The translations under genes and the position numbers were made by a program. A stretch of 64,000 nt of DNA from Phycisphaeraceae bacterium (lineage in GTDB: Bacteria > Planctomycetota > Phycisphaerae > Phycisphaerales > UBA1924), in the NCBI GenBank assembly GCA_023898685.1, contig CP060234.1, forward strand, positions 1,736,001 to 1,800,000. The letters are read 5' to 3'. Each line of letters begins with the position of its first letter. Positions within the stretch are counted from its first letter, which is position 1. The notes below the pieces were generated by a model. The model worked only from the letters and a program-made list of their open reading frames with translations. It did no database searches and had not been told where the DNA came from. Shown one piece after another: positions 1-9,252 of the stretch.

Positions 1-1
1 C

Positions 2-706
2 GGCGTGCACGTCGCCGTCAACGGGCGGTACCTGGGGGCCGTGGGGCTCGAGGACAAGGTGCGTCCACAGGCCAAGCCCGTGATCGAGCGGCTGCGCGAG
101 CTGGGCGTGCGCACGATCTCTGTGTTCACGGGCGACCGGCTGAGCGTCGCGCGCCGGGTTGGTCTGACGGTCGGAGCCGACCGCCTCGAGGCCGAGTGCC
201 TGCCCGCCGAGAAGACCGAGCAGGTCAAGGCCCTTGTCAGCCAAGGCTACAAGACCATGATGGTCGGCGACGGCATCAACGACGGGCCTGCGCTGGCCAC
301 GGCCGACGTGGGTGTGGCGATGGGCCTCCGCGGGTCGGATATCGCGACCAACTCCGCGGGTGTCGCGCTGATGACCGACGACCTCAATCGCTTGCCGTTC
401 CTCATCGACTTGGGCCGGCGGACGCGGGCGATCACCGGGCAGAACATCGCTGCCTCGATCATCATCGCGCTGGTGGGCCTGACGCTCGCCGCGACGGGCA
501 ACCTGGGCGAGGGCGGGGCGGCCGTCTTCTTCGCCGCGATGTTCCACTTCGCCGGCGACGTGTTCGTGCTGGGCAACTCGTTCCGCCTGTTCCGCTTCGG
601 CGAGGACTTCCTCGCGGCCGAGCACGCGGCGCAGGAGTCGGCCAAGAGCCGGCAGGTGGCGCGGCGCGAGGGCAGCATGAGGTTGTCCGGCGCGGCGGCC
701 ACCTGA
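2..706 (+). CDS. Heavy-metal P-type ATPase, C-terminal part (5' truncated by window)
   Basis: This is the C-terminal third of a P1B-type (heavy-metal) transport ATPase, which couples ATP hydrolysis to metal movement across the inner membrane. The reading frame is open from base 2, so the true start lies upstream. It shows the end of the ATP-binding/hydrolase region: a VGLEDKVRP-like loop, a TGD element (FTGDRLS) and the hinge GDGINDGPAL, which carries the Mg-binding aspartates. Two hydrophobic segments follow (about residues 145-190), ending with GNSFRLFRF, the usual NSxRL tail of P1B pumps. The phosphorylated DKTGT and the CPC-type metal site lie outside the window, so the metal cannot be named. 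tsaE starts 17 bp downstream. Confidence 0.9.
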   Translation, partial: GVHVAVNGRYLGAVGLEDKVRPQAKPVIERLRELGVRTISVFTGDRLSVARRVGLTVGADRLEAECLPAEKTEQVKALVSQGYKTMMVGDGINDGPALATADVGVAMGLRGSDIATNSAGVALMTDDLNRLPFLIDLGRRTRAITGQNIAASIIIALVGLTLAATGNLGEGGAAVFFAAMFHFAGDVFVLGNSFRLFRFGEDFLAAEHAAQESAKSRQVARREGSMRLSGAAAT

Positions 707-723
707 GGCCGCAAGAATCACGC

Positions 724-1320
724 GTGCCGACCCTCGAGACACGCCTCGGTTCACTCGGTGACACCGCCCGGTTCGGGGCGTGGCTGGCCGCGCTTCTGAG
801 GCCGGGCGACGTGGTCGTGCTCTCGGGCGAGCTGGGCGCCGGAAAGACCACGCTCGTGCGCGCCATCGCGGCGGCGCGCGGGGTCGACCCCCGCAACGTA
901 TCGAGCCCCACGTTCACGGTGCTGCACGAGTACGCGCCCGACGAGGGCCCGGTGATCGTGCACGCCGACGCCTACCGGCTCGAGGGCGACGACGAAACCG
1001 AGCTCGACCTGCTGGGCTGGGATCGGGTGGCCGGGGGCGGGGGCGTGCTGCTGATCGAATGGGGCGAACGGATCGAGTCGCTGCTGGAGGGTGAGCACGC
1101 CCGGATCGTGCTCGGGCACGACGGTCCGGATTCGCGGCTTTTGACTCTGGAGGCGCCAGATGCGTGGGGTGAGCGTGCCGAGTGGTCGGCGTGGTCGGGT
1201 GCGCGGTCCGGGTTCCCGTTCGCGAGCGAGCGTGAACAGTGGGCCGACCTCTACCGTTGGTTCAGCGGGGGGTACCGGATCAGCCGGCCGATCGAGGATC
1301 CGGACGAACAAGTCGAGTAG
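724..1320 (+). CDS. tsaE: tRNA threonylcarbamoyladenosine biosynthesis ATPase TsaE
   Basis: TsaE is the P-loop ATPase of the TsaBDE complex that makes the t6A37 modification of ANN-decoding tRNAs. From GTG at 724 the 198-residue protein has a Walker A motif GELGAGKT at residues 35-42, the conserved SPTFTV at 61-66, HADAYRL at 80-86 and IEWGER at 111-116, in the order normal for the family. It is longer than typical TsaE (about 150-165 residues); the extra length is a C-terminal tail after residue 155 rich in Trp, Arg and Ser that I do not recognise. The start is chosen because family similarity begins a few residues after this GTG; no clear Shine-Dalgarno is seen and the gene may be translated from the ATPase transcript. 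tsaB and tsaD are not in the window. Confidence 0.9.
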   Translation: MPTLETRLGSLGDTARFGAWLAALLRPGDVVVLSGELGAGKTTLVRAIAAARGVDPRNVSSPTFTVLHEYAPDEGPVIVHADAYRLEGDDETELDLLGWDRVAGGGGVLLIEWGERIESLLEGEHARIVLGHDGPDSRLLTLEAPDAWGERAEWSAWSGARSGFPFASEREQWADLYRWFSGGYRISRPIEDPDEQVE

Positions 1321-1493
1321 GGCCTCCGGTGGACATGCTGGTCTCTTGCCGCGGGGATTCCCGACAAGTCAATCTGAAACCGCGTACGGACCCCTCGGAA
1401 CAAGAGAAGCCGAACAAGCGTGCCGGATGTTCGGGTGGGGCGCGTCCACGTGAAGGTGTGGGCCCGCGAGCCCGGCACTTCCTGGGGCCTCCC

Positions 1494-1778
1494 GTGCCGA
1501 ACCGAGTTCTTGCATCCAACCCCCCGATCCGCGAACCGCACCCGATCTGGGTGTATGTTCTGGTCATCGGCGCGCTGGTGCGGGTCGCCCTGCTGCACGC
1601 ACCCCTGCTCGGGCGGCCAATGGCGAGCGAGCCGGTGCCGGCGGGTGCGGGGATGGTGGAGTCGTCGGACGACGACCGGGCGATCGCCGAGCCTGCCGGG
1701 GAGGCGCCGGTGAGCCTGGCCGACCACGATGGCTTCGGTGTGCCGGCCGGCATGAGGCTCTGGGCCGACGTGGGATGA
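1494..1778 (+). CDS. Possible small single-pass membrane protein, unknown function
   Basis: From GTG at 1494 the frame encodes about 94 residues. After a short basic lead, a hydrophobic stretch at roughly residues 19-37 (WVYVLVIGALVRVALLHA) could span the membrane; an acidic, Pro/Ala-rich tail ending MRLWADVG follows. Codon use from about 1536 onwards is strongly G/C-ending at third positions, as in neighbouring real genes, which is the main reason for listing it. No family is recognised, no good ribosome-binding site is visible and the start is uncertain. Its stop lies 4 bp from the convergent response-regulator gene. It could be non-coding. Confidence 0.35.
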   Translation: MPNRVLASNPPIREPHPIWVYVLVIGALVRVALLHAPLLGRPMASEPVPAGAGMVESSDDDRAIAEPAGEAPVSLADHDGFGVPAGMRLWADVG

Positions 1779-1782
1779 GCGG

Positions 1783-2274
1783 TCAGGAATCCTGGGCCGA
1801 TTCGTCACGCAGCCTCGCGACTTCGGCGCGGGCCACCCTCAGTTCCTGGCGCAGGTGGTGGATCTTGAGTTGTGACTGCACGCGAACGAGCAGTTCGAGC
1901 CGATCCACGGGCTTCGTGAGAAAATCGTCGGCGCCCGCTTCGAGGGCCCGCTCGACGTCGGCGACCTGGTTGAGGGCGGTGACCATGATGACGGGGGTGC
2001 GGGTGTCGTGCTCATCCGCGCGGATCGCTTCGCAGACCTGGAAGCCGCTCATGCGTGGCATCATGATGTCGAGAAGCACAAGGTCGGGCGATTCGCGGCG
2101 GAAGAGCTCGACGGCCTCGGCTCCATCGCGCGCCAGCAGCGTCCTGCACTTGAGTTCGGCGAGATACGCCTGGAGCAGCTCGAGATTCGGCTCGTTGTCA
2201 TCGACCACCAGAATGGTCGAATCCGCCGGGGTGAAGGGCACGGTCTCGGGCTTGTCGTCGGGGGTGCTCGGCAC
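1783..2274 (-). CDS. Stand-alone response regulator receiver protein
   Basis: This CheY-like receiver protein of 163 residues accepts a phosphoryl group from a histidine kinase. Visible features are the acidic pair VVDDN (Asp25/26), the phospho-acceptor in LLDIMMP (Asp69), the conserved Thr in VTALN (Thr99) and the Lys in TKPVD (Lys121). No DNA-binding or enzymatic output domain follows; instead residues 135-160 are a charged heptad-like helix, probably a short coiled coil, so output is likely by protein-protein contact. The GTG at 2274 is chosen because GGAG sits 6 nt upstream on the coding strand; the frame is open further upstream but loses family similarity. No histidine kinase is adjacent. 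It diverges from the gene at 2400. Confidence 0.88.
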   Translation of the reverse strand: MPSTPDDKPETVPFTPADSTILVVDDNEPNLELLQAYLAELKCRTLLARDGAEAVELFRRESPDLVLLDIMMPRMSGFQVCEAIRADEHDTRTPVIMVTALNQVADVERALEAGADDFLTKPVDRLELLVRVQSQLKIHHLRQELRVARAEVARLRDESAQDS

Positions 2275-2399
2275 GTCGATCTCCGGGGCACGGTCTCTCC
2301 CGGCATGGTAGAGGCATCTCTCGCGGTGCGTGGATCGCCCTCGCGGGTCGGGACGCCGTACTGTTGGTGGACCGCGAAACCGCCCGTGAACGGACGACG

Positions 2400-2864
2400 A
2401 TGCCCGAGACCACCAGAAAAGCACCCGCGCCGTGGGCGGACGAGTTCACCCAGCCAACCCTGGCAGGCCTGGTCGAGGGCCTCGAGGCCGCGGAGCGTCC
2501 GGCTTTTGAAGCGGCCGTCGAAGCGTTGAAAGGTCGAAAGGGTGGGCGCGAGAGAGTGACCTGGCAAGGGTTGCCGTGGCGATGGACGGTGTGTGTTACC
2601 GTTTCGGGGGTGGAACGGCCCGCGCTGGCCTACTTGGTGCCCAGGCCAGGGGGCCCGTTCGTCTGCATTCCGGTGCCGATCGAGGGGCCCGGTGCTCCGG
2701 GTTTGGACGAGCTGTCCAAGGCCGTTCGGTCGAGGTTGAGCAATTCTCCGGTGGTGGCGGGGTTCGTTTGGGCGGAGTGGCCGGTGTCGGAGTTGGATCT
2801 GGTCACGATCAAGCCCCTGCTGGAGGCCCGGGAGACGCCGGGAGGGGCCGGCCGGGCGAGTTGA
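2400..2864 (+). CDS. Conserved-looking hypothetical protein, 154 aa
   Basis: A soluble 154-residue protein with no signal peptide or membrane segment. Residues 1-60 are helical and charged; the centre holds a Trp-rich beta segment (WQGLPWRWTVCV) and a second strand pattern (LAYLVPRPGGPFVCIPVP), then a helix and the sequence FVWAEWPVSELD. The arrangement is loosely reminiscent of small DUF3788/DUF1801-type domains, but I cannot assign it. ATG at 2400 is preferred over the upstream GTG at 2364 because the extra residues look non-native. It is 49 bp upstream of dacB on the same strand and may be co-transcribed with it. Confidence 0.7.
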   Translation: MPETTRKAPAPWADEFTQPTLAGLVEGLEAAERPAFEAAVEALKGRKGGRERVTWQGLPWRWTVCVTVSGVERPALAYLVPRPGGPFVCIPVPIEGPGAPGLDELSKAVRSRLSNSPVVAGFVWAEWPVSELDLVTIKPLLEARETPGGAGRAS

Positions 2865-2913
2865 AGGCCGGGGCGAGAAAACGCCGATGCCACGCTGCCA
2901 GGAGGAGACGCCG

Positions 2914-4527
2914 ATGCGTGACATGGACGCCGGATGCCGCTCGACCGCCCGATCAGGATTCGCCCGCCGAGCGGCGTGGTTGTGCGGATGGCTGGCCCTG
3001 GTGGTGCTCACCCCGCTCGCGGCCGGGCAGACGCTCGCGGATCGGCTCAACGGTGTGCTGCGGGCGCGTCAGTCGCTCGAAAGCGCAACGGTGGGGTTGC
3101 ACGTGCGGGACGCGGCGACGGGCGACGAGTTGTTCTCGAGCCGGGGGCAGGCGCCGCTGATCCCGGCATCGAACATGAAACTGCTGACGACGGGGGCGGC
3201 GCTGCGCGTGCTTGGCCCCGACGCCGTGTTCGAGACGCGGTTCGGATGGGACGGCGACCGCGTGGTGGTGATCGGGCAGGGCGACCCGGGGCTGGGTGAT
3301 CCGGCTCTGCTCGACCGCAACGACGAGCCGATGACGGTGGACGGGTTGCTCGATCAGTTGGCGGGGGCGCTCGCCTCGGCGGGCCCCGGCAAGGCCTCGG
3401 CGATCGTGCTCGATGCCCGTATCTTCGACGGGGATCGGGTTCATCCGGACTGGCCCGTCGACCAGCTGAACAAGTGGTACTGCGCCGAGGTAAGCGGGCT
3501 GAACTTCCACTCCAACGTGCTGACGTTCTTCCTGAGCGCGGGCGACAACGGGCACGGGAGCCCCGCGGTGGGCGTGACGCCCATTGTCCGGCTCGAGCCC
3601 GCGGTCGACGGCGTGGGCCGGTGGATCTCGATCGAGAACAACGCGAAGACCGTGTCAGACGGCCGTCACACGGCGTGGATCGCGCGTGCTGCGGGCGAGC
3701 GGTCGGCGAACGAGTTCACGATCTTCGGCGACGTTCGCGTCGGGGCCTCGGCGGGGGTTGACGCGGCGGTGCACGACCCGGCGGCATTCCTCGGTTCGCT
3801 GCTGTCCGAACGCCTGGGGGCACTGGGGGTCGCGACGCCAAGGGACGGTCAAGGCGCCCCGGTGGTGAGACCGGCGGGTGATGACGAGGCGTTTGAGCGG
3901 TTCCGCGCCGCCGCCGTTGTGCGCACCGCGATGCGCGACATCATGAGCCGGGCGAACACCGACAGCCAGAACCTCTACGCCGAGGCGTTGATCAAGCGGA
4001 TCGGGCGCGAGGTGACGCACGAGCCGGGCTCGTGGGGCTCGGGGGCGGCGGTGATCCGGATGCTGATCGCCGACGATCTGGGCCCGGAGTACGCGAACCG
4101 GACGACGATCAAGGACGGTTCGGGCATGAGCCGGGACGACCGGGTGGCGCCGGACACGCTGACGGCGTGGTTGTCGGACATGTACGAAAGGCCCGAGATC
4201 GGGCCGGCGATGCTCGAGTCGATGGCGCAGCCCGGGGCGGGGACGCTGCGTCGGCGGTTCACGGGCGAGCAGATCGGCAATCATGTCTACGCGAAGAGCG
4301 GGACGCTGGACGGTGTGCGTTGCCTGTCGGGCTACGTGGTCTCGGACGGGGGCCGGGCGGTGGCGTTCAGCGTGCTGGTCAACGGCATCACGCACGGGCA
4401 GCAGGTGCGCGACGCGCTGCAACTGCACGAGGACGTGGTGATGGCGATCGACGCGTGGCTGTCGTCGCTGCCGGCGCGTGCGGTGGAGCGGCCGGAGAAG
4501 CTTGAGGCGGAGGCGGTGGGGGGGTAA
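2914..4527 (+). CDS. dacB: D-alanyl-D-alanine carboxypeptidase/endopeptidase (PBP4 family, peptidase S13)
   Basis: This periplasmic penicillin-binding protein trims or cleaves D-Ala cross-links in peptidoglycan. The 537-residue product has an N-terminal signal peptide (hydrophobic core about residues 20-37, AxA-type cleavage near LAAGQ). The three active-site motifs are present: SNMK (Ser86, Lys89), SQN (Ser351-Asn353) and KSGT (from Lys461). The long insert between the first two motifs is typical of class C PBP4/DacB. ATG at 2914 has a strong AGGAGG-type ribosome site about 8 nt upstream, whereas the in-frame ATG at 2887 does not. Peptidoglycan enzymes matter here because planctomycetes were once thought to lack peptidoglycan; uppP and an amidase also lie in the window. 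Confidence 0.93.
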   Translation: MRDMDAGCRSTARSGFARRAAWLCGWLALVVLTPLAAGQTLADRLNGVLRARQSLESATVGLHVRDAATGDELFSSRGQAPLIPASNMKLLTTGAALRVLGPDAVFETRFGWDGDRVVVIGQGDPGLGDPALLDRNDEPMTVDGLLDQLAGALASAGPGKASAIVLDARIFDGDRVHPDWPVDQLNKWYCAEVSGLNFHSNVLTFFLSAGDNGHGSPAVGVTPIVRLEPAVDGVGRWISIENNAKTVSDGRHTAWIARAAGERSANEFTIFGDVRVGASAGVDAAVHDPAAFLGSLLSERLGALGVATPRDGQGAPVVRPAGDDEAFERFRAAAVVRTAMRDIMSRANTDSQNLYAEALIKRIGREVTHEPGSWGSGAAVIRMLIADDLGPEYANRTTIKDGSGMSRDDRVAPDTLTAWLSDMYERPEIGPAMLESMAQPGAGTLRRRFTGEQIGNHVYAKSGTLDGVRCLSGYVVSDGGRAVAFSVLVNGITHGQQVRDALQLHEDVVMAIDAWLSSLPARAVERPEKLEAEAVGG

Positions 4528-4542
4528 TGCCCGGCCCGCTGA

Positions 4543-5475
4543 TCATTTGATATCCAGCCCGAAGTCGATGCTCGTCGCCTGATGGGTCAGCGAGCCCACG
4601 CTGACGCGGTCGACGCCGGTGCGGGCGATCGCGCTGATCGTTTCGAGCGTGACGCCCCCCGACGCTTCGAGCAGGAGGGGGGGATTCGCCTTGTCGCGCC
4701 GGGCGACGGCGTCGGCGAGCCGGTCGGGTGGCATGTTGTCGAGCAGGATCACGTCGATCACGCCCGGGTCGAGGGTGAGCAGGGCGTCGAGCTGATCGAG
4801 CGTGTCGACCTCGACCTCGATGAACGCGGGCGAGCGGCCGTCGGCGGCGCTGGTCGTCTCGACGCACGCGACCAGCGATGCGACGTGCGAAGCGAGTTGC
4901 GACGTTGGCACGCCCGCGATGTGGTTGTCCTTGAACATCACGGCGTCGTGCAGGCCCAGGCGGTGGCAGAGGCCCCCGCCGCAGCGGACGGCGTACTTCT
5001 CGAGCACGCGCAGGCCCGGGGTGGTCTTGCGGGTGTCGTAGAGGCGGGCGGCGGTGTCGCCCATCGCATCGATGAATGTGGCGGTGCGGGTGGCGACGCC
5101 CGAGAGTCGGCCCAGGAGGTTGAGCAGCGTGCGCTCGGCCTTGACGAGGTCGGCGAGGGGGCCGGTGAGCGTGGCGAGGGTGTCGCCCTGCTCGACGCGG
5201 TCGCCGTCGTGCGCGGCGAGGTCGGCTCGGATGGGTGCCTCGAAGACTCTGAATAGATCTTCCAGGGCTGCGAGCCCCGCAACGACGCCGGATTGGCGGG
5301 CGACGACGCGGGCCTCGGCGGTGTCGGTCGAATCGCAGGCGGCGCCCGTGAGATCGACGCGATCGGGGCCCAGGTCCTCGTCGCGGGCGAGCTCAAGGAG
5401 GCGGCGGACGAGGCCAGATTGCGCGAGGTGAGCGTAGAGATCGGGAAGGGACAGATCATTCCAGGGCTCGGGCAT
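4543..5475 (-). CDS. nadC: Nicotinate-nucleotide pyrophosphorylase (quinolinate phosphoribosyltransferase)
   Basis: NadC converts quinolinate and PRPP to nicotinate mononucleotide in de novo NAD synthesis. The 310-residue protein has the family signatures in order: EDLGPDRVDLT near the N-terminus, TLTGPLADLVKAERTLLNLL, SGVATRT, DTRKTTPGLR (substrate-binding Arg/Lys), CGGGLCHRLGLHDAVMFKDN with the catalytic lysine region, IEVEVD, LLDNM, and the C-terminal phosphate-binding LLEASGGV. Length is normal to slightly long. ATG at 5475 is supported by a -10-like TACCAT ending 6 nt upstream and by the absence of any Shine-Dalgarno, suggesting a leaderless mRNA; an in-frame ATG at 5505 is the alternative. 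No nadA or nadB is adjacent. It is convergent with dacB and divergent from fabI. Confidence 0.95.
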   Translation of the reverse strand: MPEPWNDLSLPDLYAHLAQSGLVRRLLELARDEDLGPDRVDLTGAACDSTDTAEARVVARQSGVVAGLAALEDLFRVFEAPIRADLAAHDGDRVEQGDTLATLTGPLADLVKAERTLLNLLGRLSGVATRTATFIDAMGDTAARLYDTRKTTPGLRVLEKYAVRCGGGLCHRLGLHDAVMFKDNHIAGVPTSQLASHVASLVACVETTSAADGRSPAFIEVEVDTLDQLDALLTLDPGVIDVILLDNMPPDRLADAVARRDKANPPLLLEASGGVTLETISAIARTGVDRVSVGSLTHQATSIDFGLDIK

Positions 5476-5481
5476 GCGGGG

Positions 5482-5487
5482 ATGGTA
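5482..5487 (-). promoter_or_regulatory. -10-like TACCAT, 6 nt before nadC start
   Basis: Minus-strand TACCAT ends 6 nt before ATG 5475; no Shine-Dalgarno. Suggests a leaderless nadC mRNA. Confidence 0.45.
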
Positions 5488-5543
5488 CGCGGGGGAGTTG
5501 CGCATCTGAGATCGGTTGCTGTCGGCGGGTGCAAGCGGCGTTC

Positions 5544-5570
5544 GGCCCATCGCTCACGCTCCGGGCTCCT
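5544..5570 (+). repeat. Dispersed GGCCCATCGC repeat, copy A
   Basis: GGCCCATCGCTCACGCTC then GGGCTCCTTCC, about 50 bp before fabI. It matches copies at 6439 and 33561 over about 27 nt; the GCCC and GGGC ends can pair. Confidence 0.55.
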
Positions 5571-5620
5571 TCCACTGGGCAGCGCTAAACTCCTTTGCCG
5601 GATTTGCACGGAGGTCTCGC

Positions 5621-6403
<783 letters not shown>

Positions 6404-6438
6404 GCGGGCGGTACGGCAAGGGACGCTGATTCCTGCCC

Positions 6439-6470
6439 GGCCCGTCGCTTGCGATCTGGGCTCTTTTGCA
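6439..6470 (+). repeat. Dispersed GGCCCGTCGC repeat, copy B
   Basis: GGCCCGTCGCTTGCGATC then TGGGCTCTTTT, about 45 bp before the phosphoesterase lipoprotein gene and just ahead of its TTGCCG/GATACT promoter. Confidence 0.55.
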
Positions 6471-6477
6471 GGCCCAC

Positions 6478-6506
6478 TTGCCGGCTCGGCTCGGCGGGGC
6501 GATACT
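6478..6506 (+). promoter_or_regulatory. Promoter TTGCCG-17-GATACT, leaderless start
   Basis: TTGCCG (6478-6483), 17-bp spacer, GATACT (6501-6506); ATG follows 7 nt later, so transcription would begin at or next to the start codon. Confidence 0.5.
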
Positions 6507-6513
6507 CCCTGTC

Positions 6514-8085
6514 ATGCTGAACACATTCCGCCGCGCGTCGTGGGCCGTCCTGGCTCTTCCTTTCCTCACCGCTTGCGCCACCGGACCGACCGGGTCGGCG
6601 GGCCGGGTCGCGATCGACGGGGATCTCCGTGAGTGGGGCCACGGCGTGGTGACATCGGCCGATGGTGACTCGCTCTACTTCCGCTTCAGCCCGGGCGAGG
6701 AGATGACGCTCCAGGCGACCAACGAGACGACGCGGCTGGTGTTCGATCTCGACAACGACCCGTCGACGGGCAAGCAGCTCGTCGGGCCCCCGGACGTGGG
6801 AACGCTGGGGGTTGATCTCGAAGTGCTCTTCAGCCCGCCGCTGAGCGAGATCGACCCGGAGGTGGCGCGTCGGGTGATCGACCGGCGGATCCAGCGGGGC
6901 CAGCCGGCGTCGGCATTCACGGGCGGCATGGAGGCGTTCGTGTACTCGGGCGGCGTGTTGACGCGGCACAAGCACGGCGACATCGGGTTCCTGGCGGGGC
7001 CGACCTACGCGGCGAAGTACTTCGAGGCGAGGATCGACCGGCACGCCCCGACGCTGGCGGGCACGGGGATCGACCTCGCCGGATCGGCCCGGGGGATCGT
7101 GCTGGTCACCGGCGGCAACGGCGAGGTGCTGCGGTACAGCGACCCGATGGTGTTCACCATGCCCGACCTGGCGGCGCCGCAAGCGGTCGAAGTCGGCCTT
7201 CCCGCGCAGCCCGAGGGGACGATCCGCGTGATGAGCATGAACGTGCTGCACGGCAAACCGATCGAGAACCCCGAGCCGTTCGCGCGGCTGATCAAGGCGA
7301 TCAAGCCCGATGTGATCCTGCTCCAGGAAGCGGACGACATGACGAACGAATCGCTCGAGTCGTGGCTGAGCGAATACGTGGGCGTGCTGCCCAGCAAGCA
7401 CGCGTGGGCGGCGGGCGTGCAGGGGCTCGAGGGGGGCGTGGGCTCGTGGGACGCGGCGGCGGCCCCGGACCTCGGGGTGGCGATCGCCACCCCGCACCTG
7501 GTGACGCGCGAGTTCGCCGAGCCCGTGGTGATCGCCGACCCGGAGACGGGACGTGACCGGACGGTCCGCGCGGTGTTCGCGCAGGTTTCGACGCCACGGG
7601 GCGACGTGCTCGCGTGCTCGACCCACCTGAAATGTTGCGGGTCGGCGGGCTCGCGCGAGGACGAGATCCGCATCACGGAGGTCGGGGCGATCAACAGACG
7701 GTACGCCGAGATCGCGGCGGCTCTCGCTTCGGAGTCGGGTGAGAACGAGGAGGCCAGGCTGATCGGCGGCGACATGAATCTCGTCGGAAGCCGCGCCCCG
7801 ATCGATCTGCTGGCCAGGGGTCTCGGGGATCACGGGCGGGATCTCCAGCCCGCGCCGACGCCCGCGCTGGGGACCAACGCGTGGTACACGTGGCGCGACG
7901 ACTCGAACGAGTTCGGTCCGGGCCGGCTCGACTGGATCCTGATCGGCGACGCGAAGGTCGTGCAGTCGTTCTCCCTCGACACGCGGCTGATCGACCCGGC
8001 GGTGCTGGCCGAATGCGGGATCGAGCCCGGTGATGGCGCGGTGAGCGATCACCTGCCGGTGGTGGTGGATCTGAAGCCGAACTGA
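6514..8085 (+). CDS. Lipoprotein with endonuclease/exonuclease/phosphatase domain
   Basis: The 523-residue product starts with a lipoprotein signal peptide (lipobox LTAC, Cys21), so it is probably anchored to a membrane outside the cytoplasm. Residues about 28-210 look like a CBM9/DOMON-like beta-sandwich, beginning VAIDGDLREWG and including LVFDLDND. From about residue 240 comes the Mg-dependent endonuclease/exonuclease/phosphatase fold: MSMNVLHG, LLQEADD (catalytic Glu), STHLKCC, GGDMNLVGS and the terminal SDHLPVVVDL with the catalytic Asp-His. Substrate is unknown; extracellular members act on DNA, phospholipids or phosphosugars. ATG 6514 is only 7 nt after a GATACT -10 element with TTGCCG 17 bp further up, so a leaderless transcript is likely. 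Confidence 0.85.
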   Translation: MLNTFRRASWAVLALPFLTACATGPTGSAGRVAIDGDLREWGHGVVTSADGDSLYFRFSPGEEMTLQATNETTRLVFDLDNDPSTGKQLVGPPDVGTLGVDLEVLFSPPLSEIDPEVARRVIDRRIQRGQPASAFTGGMEAFVYSGGVLTRHKHGDIGFLAGPTYAAKYFEARIDRHAPTLAGTGIDLAGSARGIVLVTGGNGEVLRYSDPMVFTMPDLAAPQAVEVGLPAQPEGTIRVMSMNVLHGKPIENPEPFARLIKAIKPDVILLQEADDMTNESLESWLSEYVGVLPSKHAWAAGVQGLEGGVGSWDAAAAPDLGVAIATPHLVTREFAEPVVIADPETGRDRTVRAVFAQVSTPRGDVLACSTHLKCCGSAGSREDEIRITEVGAINRRYAEIAAALASESGENEEARLIGGDMNLVGSRAPIDLLARGLGDHGRDLQPAPTPALGTNAWYTWRDDSNEFGPGRLDWILIGDAKVVQSFSLDTRLIDPAVLAECGIEPGDGAVSDHLPVVVDLKPN

Positions 8086-8125
8086 GGCGTCATTCGCGCG
8101 CGTGCCGCCCTGGCGGCCTGGCAGT

Positions 8126-8863
8126 TCACTTGTCGGTGCTCATCGCGTCATCGACCAGGCGAAGGCGGCCGGCCTCGTCGCGGGCGATCACGCCCAGCTC
8201 GTGCAGCGCGTGCTGGGCGGCCTGCTGCTCGGCCTGCTTCTTCGATTGGCCCCAGCACGCCGTGTGGAGCCTGCCCGCGAGTTCGACGGCCACCTTGAAG
8301 CACTTGGCGTGGTCGGGGCCCTTCTCGTCGAGCACGCGGTAGGCCGGGCTCTCGCCCATCTCCTGCTGGGCGTGCTGCTGGAGCACGCTCTTGAAGTTCT
8401 GCTGGTGCCCGCTCTGCTCGGCCTCCTCGATCATGGGGTCGATCAGCGGGAGCAGGAAGGCCTTGGCGGCCTTGAAGCCCTGATCGAGATATACGGCGGC
8501 GATCACCGACTCGAAGACCGCGGCCGCGAGCGAACGCGGGACGCGCTCCTGCGACTGCATGCCCTTGCCCAGGATGAGCAGATTGTCGAGCCCCATGCGT
8601 TCAGCGATGTCGGCGCAGGTCTTGCGTGAGACGACCGTCGACTTGATCTTGGTCATCTCGCCCTCGAGCAGTTCGGGGAACAGCTCGAAGATGCGCTCGC
8701 ACGTGACCATGCCCAGGACGGCGTCGCCCAGGAACTCGAGCCGTTCGTTCGAGTCGAGGCGCGAGTCGGAATGGGACGCGTGCCGGAGCGACAACTCCAG
8801 CAGGTCCAGGTCCTTGAAGTCGATTCCGATCGCACGCTGCGCCTCGGCGAGCAACTCATCCAT
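8126..8863 (-). CDS. rnc: Ribonuclease III
   Basis: RNase III cleaves double-stranded RNA in rRNA and mRNA processing. The 245-residue protein has the RNase III signature NERLEFLGDAVL at residues 39-50 with the catalytic acidic residues, and a second conserved acidic motif in the region AAVFESVIAAVYLD. Its C-terminal double-stranded-RNA-binding domain runs from NFKSVLQQHAQ to QAAQHALHEL, including the KKQAEQ helix. ATG at 8863 has GGAGG 9 nt upstream on the coding strand. The usual partner era is not adjacent. The gene is transcribed away from rpmH across a 389-bp intergenic region. Confidence 0.95.
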   Translation of the reverse strand: MDELLAEAQRAIGIDFKDLDLLELSLRHASHSDSRLDSNERLEFLGDAVLGMVTCERIFELFPELLEGEMTKIKSTVVSRKTCADIAERMGLDNLLILGKGMQSQERVPRSLAAAVFESVIAAVYLDQGFKAAKAFLLPLIDPMIEEAEQSGHQQNFKSVLQQHAQQEMGESPAYRVLDEKGPDHAKCFKVAVELAGRLHTACWGQSKKQAEQQAAQHALHELGVIARDEAGRLRLVDDAMSTDK

Positions 8864-9252
8864 GCCGCACAACCTCCGCGTCCGACGCCGCCGATCCGAG
8901 TGGGTCGGCCAGTTGGAGCGCCAAACGCACACGACCTGTCACGGCCCTTCCGAGGAGGCTCTCCGTTCGGCCGCGGCCCCGCTCATCCCAAGGGAGCGCC
9001 CGGTTACCGAACGTGGAGCGAACCCGGCCGGTCCGCCAATGCCCCGGATTTCCGACCGGGGCCGAGACAGCTTACCAAACACGGTACGGAGATTCACACC
9101 CGAACATGGATGATTGCCTCAACGAACCGGTGAATCGCCGCTGAATGCCGAGTTTGCGGGCCGGGGTGGTCCGGGCAGAACAACCCGGCTATCGTTGCGG
9201 CCGCCACGGGGCGAGGTCCTGATTCGACTCCCGCAGAACGCGAGGTCCGAGA
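8864..9252. other. 389-bp divergent intergenic region between rnc and rpmH
   Basis: This is the longest stretch without a gene. It must contain the promoters of both rnc (minus) and rpmH (plus). No coding frame with convincing codon use, RNA gene or long hairpin was seen. A small palindrome CGGTTACCG lies at 9001-9009. A TATCGT hexamer at 9190-9195 is the best -10 candidate for rpmH, but no good -35 accompanies it. Confidence 0.5.

Noticed and set aside
8100..8117. Hairpin GCCGCC..GGCGGC between the convergent EEP and rnc genes as a terminator
   Set aside because: The stem is only 5-6 bp with a 2-4-nt loop and no T-run on either strand.
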